Shown here piece after piece: positions 24,580 through 36,663 of a stretch of 64,000 bases of DNA (its first letter is position 1; every line of letters starts with the position of its first letter). This stretch comes from Gordionus sp. m RMFG-2023 (lineage: Eukaryota > Nematomorpha > Gordioida > Chordodea > Parachordodidae): NCBI RefSeq assembly GCF_954871325.1, contig NC_088778.1:14535666-14599665 (forward strand), read 5' to 3'. The notes beneath the pieces were generated by a model. It saw nothing but the letters and a program-made list of their open reading frames with translations, ran no database searches and had not been told where the DNA came from. Position numbers and translations under genes: made by a program.

Positions 24580-24798
24580 ATGTTGTTAAATGGTTTGATT
24601 GAGTCAATTTTTAAAAACGGAGAAATCGAATTTAAGTGAAATTTTATTACCCAAGCCTCGAAATTTCGTCAATAGATGTCCAAACTTTCTGACATCTGCG
24701 GAAATAATCTCCATGCTTGGGAATAAATATTAGCTAAAATATTGAATTGGCTGTTTTTAAAAATCGGCTAAATGGAGCGGTTTAATAATACTAGCTAA
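24580..24798. repeat. Palindromic MITE-like repeat, second copy
   Basis: This stretch has the same plan as 9386-9575: GTTGTTAAATGG at the left, TTTTTAAAAACGG, the shared AATAGATGTCCAAA, and CTGTTTTTAAAAATCGG before an inverted end TAGTATTATTAAACCGC. No clear target duplication. It lies just downstream of host exon 25230-24983. Confidence 0.5.
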
Positions 24799-24982
24799 AG
24801 CTGAATCGTTAGATATTTTAAAACCCTTTTCTTGTTGCTAATAATATAATAAATTTTTTTAGATATTCTATCTTTTAAAATGATTCATTTTGGTTCCTTT
24901 TATTATTTCATTACTATTAATTATTCATCTTTAAAGTACCCATAATTAAAATACACCCAATATTATACCATTAATTCGTTAC

Positions 24983-25230
24983 TTGGCAATAAAATTCATT
25001 CTTGCCTAGGTCTTTCACCAATTCCGGAATAATATTCGAAGAAACTTTCCTCCTATTATCGACGCTCACGAACTCCCTTTCCTCGTCTTCTCCATAACGA
25101 CGTCCATCGTATGAGTCACCATAATATTTTTGAATTCTTACAACATTTTTTGGTTTCTGCCTCTGTTCATTTACCCTTTGTTTTTGCTGTCTTTTAGATA
25201 TAAAATCTGAGGGCAGTCCTAAACCCATAT
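24983..25230 (-). CDS. Host zinc-finger gene, N-terminal-side exon
   Basis: The acceptor is TATAACATAG at 25231 and the donor is TGCCAA|GTAACG at 24983, giving 248 bases, phase 1 in and 0 out. It reads MGLGLPSDFISKRQQKQRVN, EQRQKPKNVVRIQKYYGDSY, DGRRYGEDEEREFVSVDNRR and KVSSNIIPELVKDLGKNEFY then CQ. The basic Lys/Gln/Arg stretch and acidic patch suggest a nuclear protein. The closing EFYCQ could be the start of another Cys-based finger continued in a missing exon. The ATG at 25228 may be internal. Confidence 0.65.
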
Positions 25231-25462
25231 CTATGTTATATAAAAATTAGATGATGTTATTAATTTTAAAAATATTAAATCGAATACACTGAATTAATAA
25301 TAATTGATAAACCCAAGGTCGGCCAAAAATCATAAGTATAACGAACGAGTTTAGATAGATGATTTAGGGGTGAACAAAGATAGTTTAACATGAAAGCTTA
25401 AATATGTAGATGAGGCGCTCAGAAATATGTAACGTAATTCACACCTTTTATTTTATAATTAA

Positions 25463-26796
25463 CCCTCTATTGCGTATATCATATTTGAATACACATACCA
25501 TAAAAAAGGTATAAATTTTAATATAAACTTTTTTACAGTTTAATACACATATATTTTACTTATTTCTTAATTTTGTCAAAATTGAAAGAGAGCTATCAAT
25601 ATAAATATTCTAAAATACATAAATAGTTGCATTTTTTCCATTTTATAAATTATGTTATTTCTCTTGAACAAATTTTTAAGGAACATAAAGTTAAAAATTA
25701 AATAAAAAGAAATGATTTATATATAGATATATTGTTATATTCATTAAGAGTATAAAAAATTTTAAGGTAAGTGTACCCAGATTCATAATGCGCACAAATG
25801 CAATATGAATTTGGGCTTTTTTAATTATTTTTTTTATATCATCTAATGTTCTTTATTTGCTATCTAAGTCAAAATGTATTGTATTCCAGAAGATAGTTCT
25901 GATTTTAGCTAGCATTTCATCAGATGAGGAAATTCTTGATTCAAGATCAGCAGATGTTGATTCTAGCGGAAATGCGGTATTTCAACTATTGGTACCACTA
26001 CTTTCAATTTTAAATTGTGTTTTGATAATTGATTCTGTGGTATAGAACTACAAGTATTACTCACCCAAAAGGGTGTTACAGCGAGAGTTAATAGAATTTA
26101 TACTTGCCAGTTTCCAACTGAAAAAGAATTCTAAAAGATGGAAAGTGGATTCACATAAGATCACGTAAATGGCATCATCGTATTGTATTCCATATACTTG
26201 ATATGTTGTTCATAAATCTTGGTTAATGTATAGGCGAGATTTTATAGCTTTAAGGTACTAACAGATGCCATTATTAATATTTAAAATTTCAATAGCAGAT
26301 ACTCTGTAAATGTAACAAAAATATGAACGCTATAGCGTAAAAAAACGAATATCAATTGACACCAAATGTAAGGAAAAATCTAGCAAATTGCCGACAAGTC
26401 TTATTATGCAGAAAGAAATATGACAGGATTTAATATCACACTGGCTAAGATATAGTAAAAAGGCTGTGTAAATTGGTTACGAAAGTGATTTGTACCAAAT
26501 ATAGTGTATCATTATGTTTTACTATAAAAAACGATTGTTTTAAATTATTTCATGAAAATTAATATAAATTTGTTTTATTACATTATTTATCAAATAATAA
26601 AATTATATTTCTTTATTTTGTAATAAGTTTGAAATTGAAAAAATATACTTTTTACACGCATTGTGTAATTAAATACACACACTGAAATTTTTTTTACGGT
26701 TTAAATTTTTTTTTTAGTTTATTAAGGGCCCTTTAAAGACAAAAATAAGTTTTTTTAAAAATTATATCATTTATTAATATGTCGCGCAATAGAGGG
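25463..26796 (+). mobile_element. piggyBac-type transposon relic
   Basis: Both ends are CCCTCTATTGCG next to TTAA (25459-25462 and 26797-26800): 16 matching bases including the TTAA, the piggyBac signature. The interior keeps an N-terminal-like acidic piece (25857-26045) and a transposase trace at 26150-26230 (RKWHHRIVFHILDMLFIN, the family's RWPMRIF...LDVA.VNA block). Large parts are deleted. It lies in the host-gene intron between 26920-26854 and 25230-24983. Confidence 0.85.
25857..26240 (+). pseudogene. piggyBac transposase remnants
   Basis: The first piece, MLSKSKCIVFQKIVLILASI then SSDEEILDSRSADVDSSG, has the Ser/Asp/Glu-rich character of piggyBac N-termini. After a stop and a deletion, SRKWHHRIVFHILDMLFIN at about 26160-26220 matches the conserved block after the third catalytic Asp region. 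Most of the usual 550-600 residues are gone. Confidence 0.65.
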
Positions 26797-26853
26797 TTAA
26801 TAGAAATTTAGTAGTATGTATTTGTTTAAAGTAAAAGTATAAAAATTACATAC

Positions 26854-26920
26854 TGTCATAACTTTCCTTGACTAGTTGGGTTAAAATTGTATGTTTTTTC
26901 TCTTTCTCCTCTTCCAGATC
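26854..26920 (-). CDS. Host zinc-finger gene, exon
   Basis: The acceptor CTCTCTTTTTAG and donor GACA|GTATGT are both strong. The 67 bases read DLEEEKEKKHTILTQLVKES then YD, phase 0 in and 1 out; the leftover A joins AT of the next exon as Asn. The charged segment is probably helical or coiled coil. Confidence 0.7.
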
Positions 26921-27022
26921 CTAAAAAGAGAGAAAAAAAACTCCTTTAATAAATAAATAATACATTTAAAACTTTTTTTTCAAATAAAATATAAAAATAA
27001 TTTTTTCAATGAAATATTTTAC

Positions 27023-27094
27023 GAATGTTTTGCCTCGTAATTTCTCAATTACATCCATTTTTTGTAGTTCTTTGTCAGCTTTAACATGCAATTC
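27023..27094 (-). CDS. Host zinc-finger gene, most upstream exon found
   Basis: The acceptor is TTCTCGTAAAG at 27095 and the donor is ACATTC|GTAAAA at 27023, giving 72 bases in phase 0 at both ends. It reads ELHVKADKELQKMDVIEKLR then GKTF, a charged helical segment that joins DLEEEKEKK. The start of the gene must lie further up the minus strand; I could not recognise another exon in 27.1-28.3 kb. Confidence 0.6.
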
Positions 27095-27798
27095 CTTTAC
27101 GAGAATTAAATAACATTATAAATCCGTTTAATTACAATTTTATGTGCGAAAAAAATAAATATTTTAAAATTTATCAATATGATTAAAGATATTACAAATT
27201 GAATAACAATTATTAACATTATGATATGGTTTAAAACCTAAAGAGTTAAGTATGTATAGCTGCAACACAGAGATTTTAAATTGAGATTACAAAAAAACCT
27301 ATTTTACTTCGGGTATCTTTGTAGCCTCCTATTTTATGTGAAATAATAATTCTGCATTTTTGCTAGAAATTTTTTAAATTTTGACTAAGGCAAATAATCT
27401 TATCATATCATTCGGATACTCTTATGTCATAACCAGGGGGGGAGGGGCGAAAAATTTACCTCACCTTCGCAGAATTTTCGTAAATATAATTTTAAGCTAA
27501 TAAAAAAATTCCCCCCAACATTCTCCTCGCAGCACAAAAAATGAATATATGTCATTATAAACCATATTTTTTTTTTATAAAATAAGTACAAACATTTCTT
27601 TTAAATAATAACTATAATAACAATTATTGAGAAAAAATATTATATTTTTAAAAATGTAAACCGACCAAAGTTCAAAGAAGGGACCTAAAAGAATCCCGTA
27701 AATCTTATGAAAAAAACATATCCAAGATTTTATCAATGCCGAAAACAATCTTCCTTAAACACGAAATATAGGGTAGTATACATAATAAAGGCATTTAC

Positions 27799-27979
27799 CA
27801 GAGATCTGTAAATGTAATATATTTTTAAAAAACCCGGCCAGGCCGAAATTTTTTTTAGCGGCAAATGGTACATTTGCAATAGCTAATAATGGCGATTTAA
27901 AATATACGGCGCGGCCCTGGTATTTTAAAAAATAATCTTAGGCTACCCGGGGGCTTAGGGCCGGGCCTAAAGGTCTCTG
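27799..27979. mobile_element. Short hAT-like MITE, GGCC-rich
   Basis: The ends are CAGAGATCTGTAAATG on the left and CAGAGACCTTTAGGCCC read from the right. The flanks are GCATTTAC (27791-27798) and GCATTTAT (27980-27987), 7 of 8 identical. It is the smallest member (181 bases) of the group at 20634, 30066, 44192 and 62357. Confidence 0.75.
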
Positions 27980-28309
27980 GCATTTATATATGCGAAGGAA
28001 TTATCGTTAAATCAATAATAATTTTAGCAAATTTCTTAATGATTTATGATTCGGTTTGTGTGTTTGACTGCAAGTTGAAAGTTTAAAATTACATATTCTT
28101 CCATCGGGGAATTATAATATAAAATAAATGGTTTAATGACATCAGAATCTTTTAAAAAGGTAGAAAGAGGTAAAGCGCTTATAGATTTTAATATATTTGC
28201 GTTTTCTTGGCAAAATCTTTTTTAAATTCATTTATCATAATATCGAAAATTAGAAAAGACATGACACTTAAAAATTTCCTGCTTGATCCAATATTAGCAG
28301 AAACGACGT

Positions 28310-29600
28310 CATCTATTCATTGAAAATGGTATAAAATTGATTATTTTTCTTAATTTTAACAAATCTAACGGAACCTTTGTTCTTCGGCCTAGAAACAATT
28401 CCGAAGGAGTGATACCTCTCGGTTGCGAGAGTTAAGATAATACAACTGAGACATATAAATATGTTTTCCAGCCTTTTTGAGCCAATTTTTAACAATTTCT
28501 ACCATCCTCGCAGCTTGTCCATTCGAGCTGGGATGATACGGTGGAGCAAGAATGTGTTGTGTCAGTAACTCAGCACAAAACTGTTTGAAATCATCACTTA
28601 TGAAGGCTGGACCTCCATCAGACACGATTATATCCGGTAAACCGAATCGGGCCCATAATTCCTGTAATTTACTAATAACAATTTTTGTGGTATATCCATG
28701 TACCTCTGCATATTCTATCCACTTTAAATATGATTCAAACACGAAAAAGTATTATTTTTTATCGAAATCGAAAAAATCAACGTGGTCCCTTTTCCAAAAT
28801 CTAATTGATTTGATCCAACTACTGCCTATTAAGGGTCATAGCGGCAGACGAATTACAGGGAATACATTTCTTTGTTTTTTCAATATTATTACTGATACCA
28901 GGCAACCATCGAGCCCAAGATTTCATTTTATACCGACCCTGATGTTCGGCATGTAATAAATCTATAGTTTTACTAAGTAATTTAAAAGAACCTCCTGCCC
29001 TATTTCCTCGCATAATACAATCATCCACCACGGACAATTCTTTTTCAATTTTTTTTATAAAAAATTTACAGTTATTTTTCCACGGTTTCTCCCCGTTTAG
29101 AATAATTTGATCTGGCTCAATTCCTTATCTTTTAAAGTATTGAGTTTAAGATTTTCCCAATTAGTAGAACCGCTTCTTAACATATGGAAAAGAGAACAAA
29201 CCAATGATTTCTCCTTATTCATTACTTTATTCTTATTTAAATCTAGATCTTCTTCACTCCTTCCCAACCTGGATAAAATATCAGGCAAACAATTTTCTTT
29301 GCCTCGACGATATCTAATTTCCACATTAAAATTTTCTACTAATAACAACCAAGGTTGTAATCGTGAAGATAACATTTCGATTATCCTTTTTGAATAATGA
29401 ATTAATGGTTTATAATCATTACAATTTTTTTATAAGTATTTACGACATTTGATTAAACCAAAAATAACCGTTAACGCTTCCTGTTCAATAACATAATACC
29501 TAGTTTCAACTTTATATAAAACTCTTAAAAAAAATTACAAATGCGTTATTAAGATGTGCGAAAAAAGGTGAACGTGCTTCAAATCCATCATGGGTCTCGA
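28310..29600 (-). mobile_element. Ty3/gypsy fossil fragment: RNase H and integrase parts
   Basis: Minus-strand remnants of a gypsy-type pol: the end of RNase H with the hinge FNVEIRYRRGKENCLPDILS (about 29.3 kb), an HHCC-like region with CIPC (about 28.9 kb), and an integrase core with LPDIIVSDGGPAFISDDFK and PPYHPSSNGQAARMVEIVK (about 28.5-28.7 kb). No LTRs were found. It is broken, with roughly five or more breaks, and looks old. It is the same family as the fragment at 52.6-54.15 kb, judged by near-identical stretches in the RNase H hinge. Confidence 0.8.
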
Positions 29601-30065
29601 ATATTGCGAGTAAATTGCCACCGAAATTTATACTTATATCAGGGCCCAGCCATAAACCTGGCTTAAAAATATATCCGGGCCGTGCCACGCAATTGGTACT
29701 TCTGCTGGTCTATGACTTATATTATTATAGGCTAAACCAAAAGAGATGGAATTTACCCCTCCCCTCCCACTCCCTTAATACATTTTGAAAGTTTTCTTAA
29801 ACATTGTTTTTAAAAGCTAATAAAATTATCTAGCTAGTCACCCCCTCCCCTTCTGCCCATTTTCTTTACTCCATAAATGAAGAAAAAATCATGTAATTTT
29901 ATACAATAATTTTATTAAAAAATAAATATAAATATATATAAGTTAATGATTTGTATATTATATAAATATTATTTATTCGTTTCAAGTAAATAATAAAAAT
30001 AATAATCATTTTTAATTCTGATAGAGAAATAATAAGAGATTTAATAACAGCCAATGCTATTGATT

Positions 30066-30295
30066 TAGAGGTGCACATCACCAGGGTCTATTTTTTAAAA
30101 ATAATTTCGGTTCGGGCCTAATATTTTTTAAAAAAATTTGGGCCGTGTTGGGCTTTAATTTTACATGAAATAATTTGATATATTTTAAAATTCTTGCAAG
30201 AAACGAGGCGCTAATATTTCTTTTAAATAAATTCGAGCGAACAAATTTTTTTAAATAAATTTCGGGCCGGAAATTAGGCCTGATTCAGATCACTA
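30066..30295. mobile_element. hAT-like MITE, GGGCC-rich, degraded
   Basis: The left end TAGAGGTGCACATC and the right end read inward TAGTGATCTGAATCAGGCC match the plan of 44192-44613 and 62357-62732. The flanks ATTGATTT and ATTGATAT agree at 7 of 8 if the border is shifted by one base. CGGGCC motifs lie inside each end. Confidence 0.6.
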
Positions 30296-30299
30296 ATTG

Positions 30300-31811
30300 A
30301 TATGTTCGAATCCGATTTTTGCAAAAAATAATAAATATTTACATTGTTAATAATTTTTGAAATATGGAATTGTAAAATAATGTATAAAATTTCCCTAGCT
30401 TTAACCCTACTAAAGTCTATATTTTTAGGTATAAATGTAGGAAGGTCCTCGCCTCTACTGTTCCAATATAGGGTTCCCACCGTGTAGAACTCAGGGCATC
30501 AATCAATATTTTTACTAATTTTAATAACCGAGTAATCAACTTGTTATGCTATTCAGAATTAGAAAGCATGATGCCTTCTAAAACATTTTAAAAAATTTGG
30601 TTGATTGAGGTATGCAGGCAGAGTTCAAGATAATGAGATTATCGCATAGCAATGCACATAACCATTTTATGAATATTGGAGTATATTTCATCGACTCACT
30701 CTTGAAAGATGTTCTTTCATAAAACTTGGGTCATCATATGCGCATGAGAGTTGGGCAGTAACGCGAATATTTGTATTTAAAATACTACGTAAAAATACTT
30801 TTTTATATCTGAATATTTAAAAAATATTTATATTTTAAATACTAAAAAATAAGAAGCGTACAGTATTTATTACGACTCCTTTATTTTAATACGAATAAAA
30901 ATATTTTTTCACTATTTATAAGTTGAATTTTAATTGTAAATCAACGATTTACTAATTAAAATGTTAAATTCTTGACCCGAGTCAGCGAAAAAATTAATAA
31001 CACTCTCATCCGATTGAAAATGAAGGAAAATATATATTCAACCAGTTCGGCGTTTTTTTATTAAACTATTATTTTATAATATATATATTTTTTACAGGGA
31101 ACCTGTTACAACATCAACATCCTTTTTCTATATGTAATTTAACCATCTTAAAAGGCAATTTTTTTAGAATCACCAGTATAATAAATAATTTAAAGCTAAA
31201 TGTAATTTATGCTCAACTAAAAATAACACAATAATAAATAAATGGAGCGATTTCATCCTCCATTTAAAAGTATTAAAATAATTATATATATATCCTAAAT
31301 TTATCTATATTTCCTTCCAATTACTTGCCCATTTATTTTATTCATCAAGTTAAAGTTATGATATAAGGAAGACTGGCATAATAAATACATATGAATGAAT
31401 ATTTTATTTAATATAAATTATAATTTTTTATATTATTGAAGGATAGATAAACTACTTAATATTGTTATATATCATTTTACACATTATTATAACTCTGTGG
31501 AGACTATTTTCCTTATAATTTTCTGGTTAAAGATTTTTCAGAACCAAACATAGTTCTGTTTATTTATGTAAGATTAAACAACTTATTCATATGGAGGTAG
31601 TAGATAATAATATTTGACACATGAACATGGATATTTAAATTTATAAGCATAATTATTTAATAAGAGTTGTTAAAGTATCTAGATATAAAAATGTGGTATC
31701 TGTATCTAGAAAGATTTTTTTATTAAAGTCTCTGTATCACTTTTAAGATATATTTTGATATACTTTTATTTAACGCTTTTTTATATTAGAAATAAAAATA
31801 CTTGAATGCAA
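30300..31811. other. Mostly non-coding, possible hAT scraps
   Basis: At about 30665-30720 the plus strand reads NIGVYFIDSLLKDVLS, which resembles the hAT HYID..W.L...LL region but is too short to call. At 31655-31780 the sequence GAGTTGTTAAAGTATCTAG resembles an end of the hAT family at 50702-51739. No gene is supported. Confidence 0.35.
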
Positions 31812-33190
31812 AATTTATTTTCTTTTTTTTTCTTTTTAGATTTCACCTTTTCTGGTGGTAGAATATCTCTCCACTTTATGTTATTCATGCTATATCTTTT
31901 ATCTAATTAATACTTCTTCATATTGGCTCTAACTTTATGGGCCCATTGTAGTTATGGCCTTCCTCTTTTATGTTTGCCCATCACTTCCAAATCTCTACCT
32001 TATTTCCTATATAGTTCATAGGCCTTCTCATTGTGTGCCCATACCACCTAAGTCTGTTCAGCATTATCTTAGTCTTAATAGGCACTACCTTTAAACTTCC
32101 TAGTATTCTTGTACTTCGCACCTTATCTTTGATACCCCAGCATTCTCATCTCCATAGTTTGTAAACTTCTCTCATCTAATTCTTTGGTTGGCCATGTTTC
32201 CGAACTATATAGAATAGTTGATTGCACTATGGAACTGTAAATTTTCCATTCAATTTGTGCAGGATTCTTTTGACAAAGAGCACTCCAGATAAAGATCTCC
32301 ACTTTAACCACATTGATTAATTTTACTCTTTATTTCTTTCTCTACTGTGTCGTTTGTTTGTATAGTGGGCCCAAATATTTGCAGCTTTCAAATGCCGATA
32401 TCTGCCATTCATTTATATCAATGCTCTCTGTTTCATCACCTCCTATCACCATATACTCCATTTTTTCTCTGTTTACTTTTAGTCCGTGCTTTTCTAGGAT
32501 ATTTATCCAATTTACCAACCTTTCTTCCATTTCATCCTTGGATTAGGCAAGTATCACAATTCCATATTCCACGGGACTGTTTGCAGTATAGACTGTGATA
32601 ATACATCTATTACTGTTATGAAGAGAAGTGGGCTGAGAGCCTACCCTTGATGAACTCCCTCGGCTATTGTGATGCCTGCTGAAGCACCAGTTGTGCTACG
32701 GACCATTGTTGTATGACCCATATACATATCCTGTATTATTCTTATATATTTTTCGGGAATCTTTTTGTAGGGTAGCACCCACCATATAAGTTTTCTTGGG
32801 ATTCTGTCAAAGGCCTTTTCTAGATCGAAAAAGACCATGTGTAACTTTTTGTTCTTTTCCCTGTATTTTTCACATTTGCCTAATTGTGTGGATTGCATCA
32901 GTTGTTAATCTTCCAGGCATAAAGCCAAACTGAGTCTCTCCTATTTCGATTATGTCTTTTAACCTTTTTTCTATGATTTTTTCGTAAAGTTTAAGACAGT
33001 GTGACATTAGTTTTATGCCCCTGTAATTTTGACAATTGTGTGGATCCCCTTTATTTTTGAAGATAGGAACTAAATAGCTCTGCCTCCATTTTTGAGGAAT
33101 CTCTTCGTTTCCTAATATTTTATTGTACAGATTTGTGGGAAATGTATTGCCATCTCCTAGTGCTTTAAGGCTTTCTATATGTAGGGGAGT
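31812..33190 (-). pseudogene. RTE-type LINE, 5'-truncated reverse transcriptase
   Basis: Broken minus-strand frames keep successive reverse-transcriptase blocks: LKALGDGNTFPTNLYNKILG, the PIFKNKGD..NC.NYRGI region, MVFFDLEKAFDRIPRKLIWW, KIPEKYIRIIQDMYMG and EGVHQG, a thumb-like part with LEKHGLKVNREKMEYMV, and C-terminal RWYGHTMRR. This layout is typical of animal RTE elements. The final Asp-Asp block is damaged, and stops and frame changes are frequent. The endonuclease is missing. An A-rich tail is visible on the minus strand at 31812-31835. The 5' truncation abuts the unknown repeat at 33200. Confidence 0.85.
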
Positions 33191-33199
33191 GGGTTGGAT

Positions 33200-33715
33200 T
33201 TTCCAAAATTTGAAAATAAAAACAAAAGATGACTACAAATTTATTTGTTCAAACTAAAAAAAATATATCCTCAAATAGTAGCTATAACCTCAAAAAACAC
33301 CTTTTCTAATAGTATTTTTATTTTATAAGAATGCCAACAGTTTTAAAGAGATGGATCATAATAATTTTGGTATAGGGGAGACTACATCCAAAAGGCCAAT
33401 TAATTTAAAGTTAAATTGATTAATAATATTACACATGCTAATATTTCCCAGGCTGATAAAGTTATTGTCAATTTGTAATTGATACAGCCAATGTCATTGG
33501 TTAATAATCCAAAATTTACCATGATGATTAAAACTCTATCCTCTGGTACAACAATTTTTTTCCGCATAGTGATTGAGATAGCACATACTTTAGTTAGAAC
33601 CATAAAAACAACTTCCACTAATAATTTTTTTGAAATAAGGGATACTAATATAATAGGATATCTCCTAGACATCTTTTTTAAATCTAAAAATACATATGAG
33701 TATTTTTGATAATTT
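33200..33715 (+). repeat. Unknown interspersed repeat, copy 2
   Basis: 33200-33512 matches the reverse complement of 1-320. Beyond the shared part an open frame continues on the plus strand to 33709 (MIQPMSLVNNPKFTMMIKTL, SSGTTIFFRIVIEIAHTLVR, TIKTTSTNNFFEIRDTNIIG, YLLDIFFKSKNTYEYF). In copy 1 the corresponding region runs off the window. I cannot assign a family; it could be part of a transposon gene or a repeated host exon. Confidence 0.5.
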
Positions 33716-33719
33716 CTAA

Positions 33720-35430
33720 AATCAAAAATAATATAAAATTAAATATTGCCTTACGCTCAAGTGCTAGAGATTATTTAGTGTAAAATTTATAGTCACTCTA
33801 GACTTGGGGATTATATTATAGAAATGATTTTATTATTAAAATGCAACAAAATAAATAAAAAATGAATATTACCATAATAGTTATTTTTATTACATAAATT
33901 ATAGTCTTTTTACATAAATTTTTTATAATCAAAGCTAACTATATATAAATATGATTATTTTTATGTATTATATACTATGCAATTACATTATAAGCAAAAG
34001 ATAAAACAAATTTATTTCTAATTTTTTTTATAAAATGTAGCCTAAAAAGAGCTACAAAATACCTTAATAAATTGAATGATAAGAGAGTATTCTGAAATTA
34101 TTCAAATTGTTATAATTTTGAAGGCTATAAAATATTTTTAAAATAAAAACCTAAAAAGATATCATTATATTTAAAAAAAAACAATTAATATAACTTAAAT
34201 ATTACTATTTTTATACCATTTACTATGCCCAAGGGGTAATCAGATAGTAAAATATAAATAATATATTCAATTCCACTCTATATAATTCATATGATTACTT
34301 GATAACAACGATGAATATATATATATAGACAAAAAATCATATAATTAAATTATTTAATTTGTATATAATGGTAAAGTTTATATGCCAAATTATAAAATAA
34401 TAATAATATTAATTCAAAATATAAGAAATAAAAACAAATTACTGCACAATGAGAATCTATGAGGGTTAAATATAAAAAGTAAATTTTAACAAAATGTATT
34501 TAAAACTTTTGTGCCAAATAATAAAGAATCTTTGAAAACTAGAGTATCTTAGAAATAAGTATCTTATTTAAAATTAGATATATATATTGAGTACTGCTCA
34601 ACAAAATTTTAAATAATTTATTATATTTTTATGAATAATTTACATTTAAAAATAATAATTTCAAAATTAGTTTACTTAATTTTATAAGAAAAAGTTGCCT
34701 TTTAACTGTTGCCCATAAACTTTTATAAAATTAATTTCATAATTATTGTTTTTTTTATAACATTGTTTGCTAAATTGTCTAAACATATCTTATTAAAAAC
34801 ATAATAAACATTCTAACTCATGTTTAAAAATTATTCAAATAAAAATAAATTATTAATTACATGAAAAGGTGCTGCAAATATTTTCGATTCCAGTTCAATT
34901 TAGAAATATCGAATTCAACAAATCATACGTTTTTATTATTTTACATTTTATAATTGTATAACTCTAACTTAACAGCTGTGCTATATTGCAAAATAAGGAT
35001 TCGAATGTTATAATTAAATGGTTTGTAATATTCTAATTTTAAACTTAAAAGTTAATTAAAATTTAATTAATAACATCGCAATAAGATTTTTAGATGCATC
35101 TAAAAAAATACATATATAATAAAATATATTATTTCATAAATATAATAAATATATTATTTATATGCATATTTTTATTTTAGAATTATACATTCCATTTTAT
35201 TATTATGTAAAAATTGTTAATTTTTAATAAGGTTATATTATATGTCAAATAAAAGAATTTGAATAGATAATTTTGGCAACGTTAACGTTATGAACAATAT
35301 TCTTGGTGAGATCATAGTGGAATTAGAATGATTTAAGTCATACATATCAAATTTGAAAAATATAAAATAAATTCTGATTTCATTTGTTATTATAAATGTT
35401 AGGAAAGTTTGATAGATTAAAAAAAATTAT
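33720..35430. other. AT-rich stretch, nothing recognised
   Basis: More than 1.7 kb of very AT-rich sequence with no exon-like segment, terminal repeats or RNA-like structure that I could support. Confidence 0.5.
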
Positions 35431-35439
35431 CCCGTTAGA

Positions 35440-36120
35440 TCCAGAATTAAGGTTTGTTTTTATCCTATTTTGATAATCATATTATAGAAAATATTAAAAA
35501 ACAAGCTTTTCAACGGAAATTTGTTGATTTTACATTTGTGGAAATAAAACAATATGCGAGAAAACCTATAACTGACAATTCGTTAATAAACAGACTTTAC
35601 TGGGGGGCCAATTGTAACTATAGTAAGGATGTTGATAAAGTATTGAGAGATTAATCTATGTGCCATAGATTTACCTAATCTTGAAAGAGATGTTTGGGCT
35701 CAATGTCAGATGGGTATAGAAGAAAAATATATTTCTTTCCATATTATACTCAAACTTGCCCTTGCGTCAGGAAGCAGATAATAAAATGATAAGGAAGTTG
35801 GACTCAAAAGTCGCTATAGTATCAGAACAATATTCTAGTTGCGATAACGGGTATAATAAAAGCAGTAATAATTAAGATAATTATATACCAAGATATTACA
35901 ATAATAGATTTGAGAAAAGAAAATTATATATAATTAAAAGAGTTAAAAATAGGTTTCTACGTTGTAACAGAATACATGAGGGAAATGATAGTGTCATGCT
36001 TTTAAGAGATATGTTTTAAGTGCAACAAGATAGGCCATTATGGCGGATGTTGTAAAGTTATTTTAAATTATGCTAAGGAGGCACAGCATCTACATGGCAA
36101 GATTTTCACTGGATGAAAAT
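35440..36120 (+). mobile_element. Retroelement gag-like fossil fragment
   Basis: Plus-strand remnants include a gag-like helical piece (FVDFTFVEIKQYARKPITDN), a middle part (LPNLERDVWAQCQMG), and one CCHC zinc knuckle CFKCNKIGHYGGCC near 36.03 kb. This resembles gag of Ty3/gypsy-like elements. No LTRs or pol part were found nearby. It is broken, with several breaks, and looks old. Confidence 0.6.
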
Positions 36121-36663
36121 CTCCCTCAAAAACATATGCTAGAAAATTCCCATCGCCTTCTGCGGCGATATTTCCACATTATTAACTTACTTCACCTTTA
36201 TAATTATAATGGTACTCCCTTCATAAATTTAAAAAGAATAACTTAAATTTTTTTAGCTTTACTAACCAACTTCAAAATATTCTGAATATAAAAGAGTTCT
36301 TATTTAAATCATGAATACAACTAAAAACCACCTCATTTACAATGAATGCCTTATTATAGTATATATATATATATGTTTGGCATGAATATGAGTTTGATGA
36401 GAATGTTAAACCCTTTTAAATTACTTCAGTTTTCTTTAGAAAATAATGTCCATGAATGTATGCAATATATAGATTTTGTTGATTATTCAATATATAGATT
36501 TGGTCGATGATTATCAATATTTGTAATAAAAGAACTATAACCTTAATATAGTGGAACACCCTGCATTTTTAAATATGATAACAGCGTTACCCGCCCAACC
36601 CTTGTATCAATAATATCTAAAGAACAAAATATCATGCTAGCTAAAATAATAACCTGTTTAGCC

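Larger units (their letters stand above)
7150..27094 (-). other. Host gene span: U1-like zinc-finger protein, many exons
   Basis: Eleven candidate exons on the minus strand have splice sites and matching codon phases between most neighbours: 27094-27023 (0 to 0), 26920-26854 (0 to 1), 25230-24983 (1 to 0), a gap, 17765-17598 (1 to 1), 17210-17068 (1 to 0), 16439-16317 (0 to 0), a gap, 12867-12791 (2 to 1), 12157-12113 (1 to 1), 11982-11827 (1 to 1), 9007-8609 (1 to 1) and 7505-7150 (stop). At least one exon is missing in each gap, and the 5' start lies beyond 27094. The product has a charged N-terminal region, one U1/matrin-like C2H2 finger and a long Asn/Pro/Ser-rich tail, suggesting a nuclear nucleic-acid-binding protein. 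I cannot name the family. The introns contain numerous transposons. That all exons belong to one gene is inference. Confidence 0.65.
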
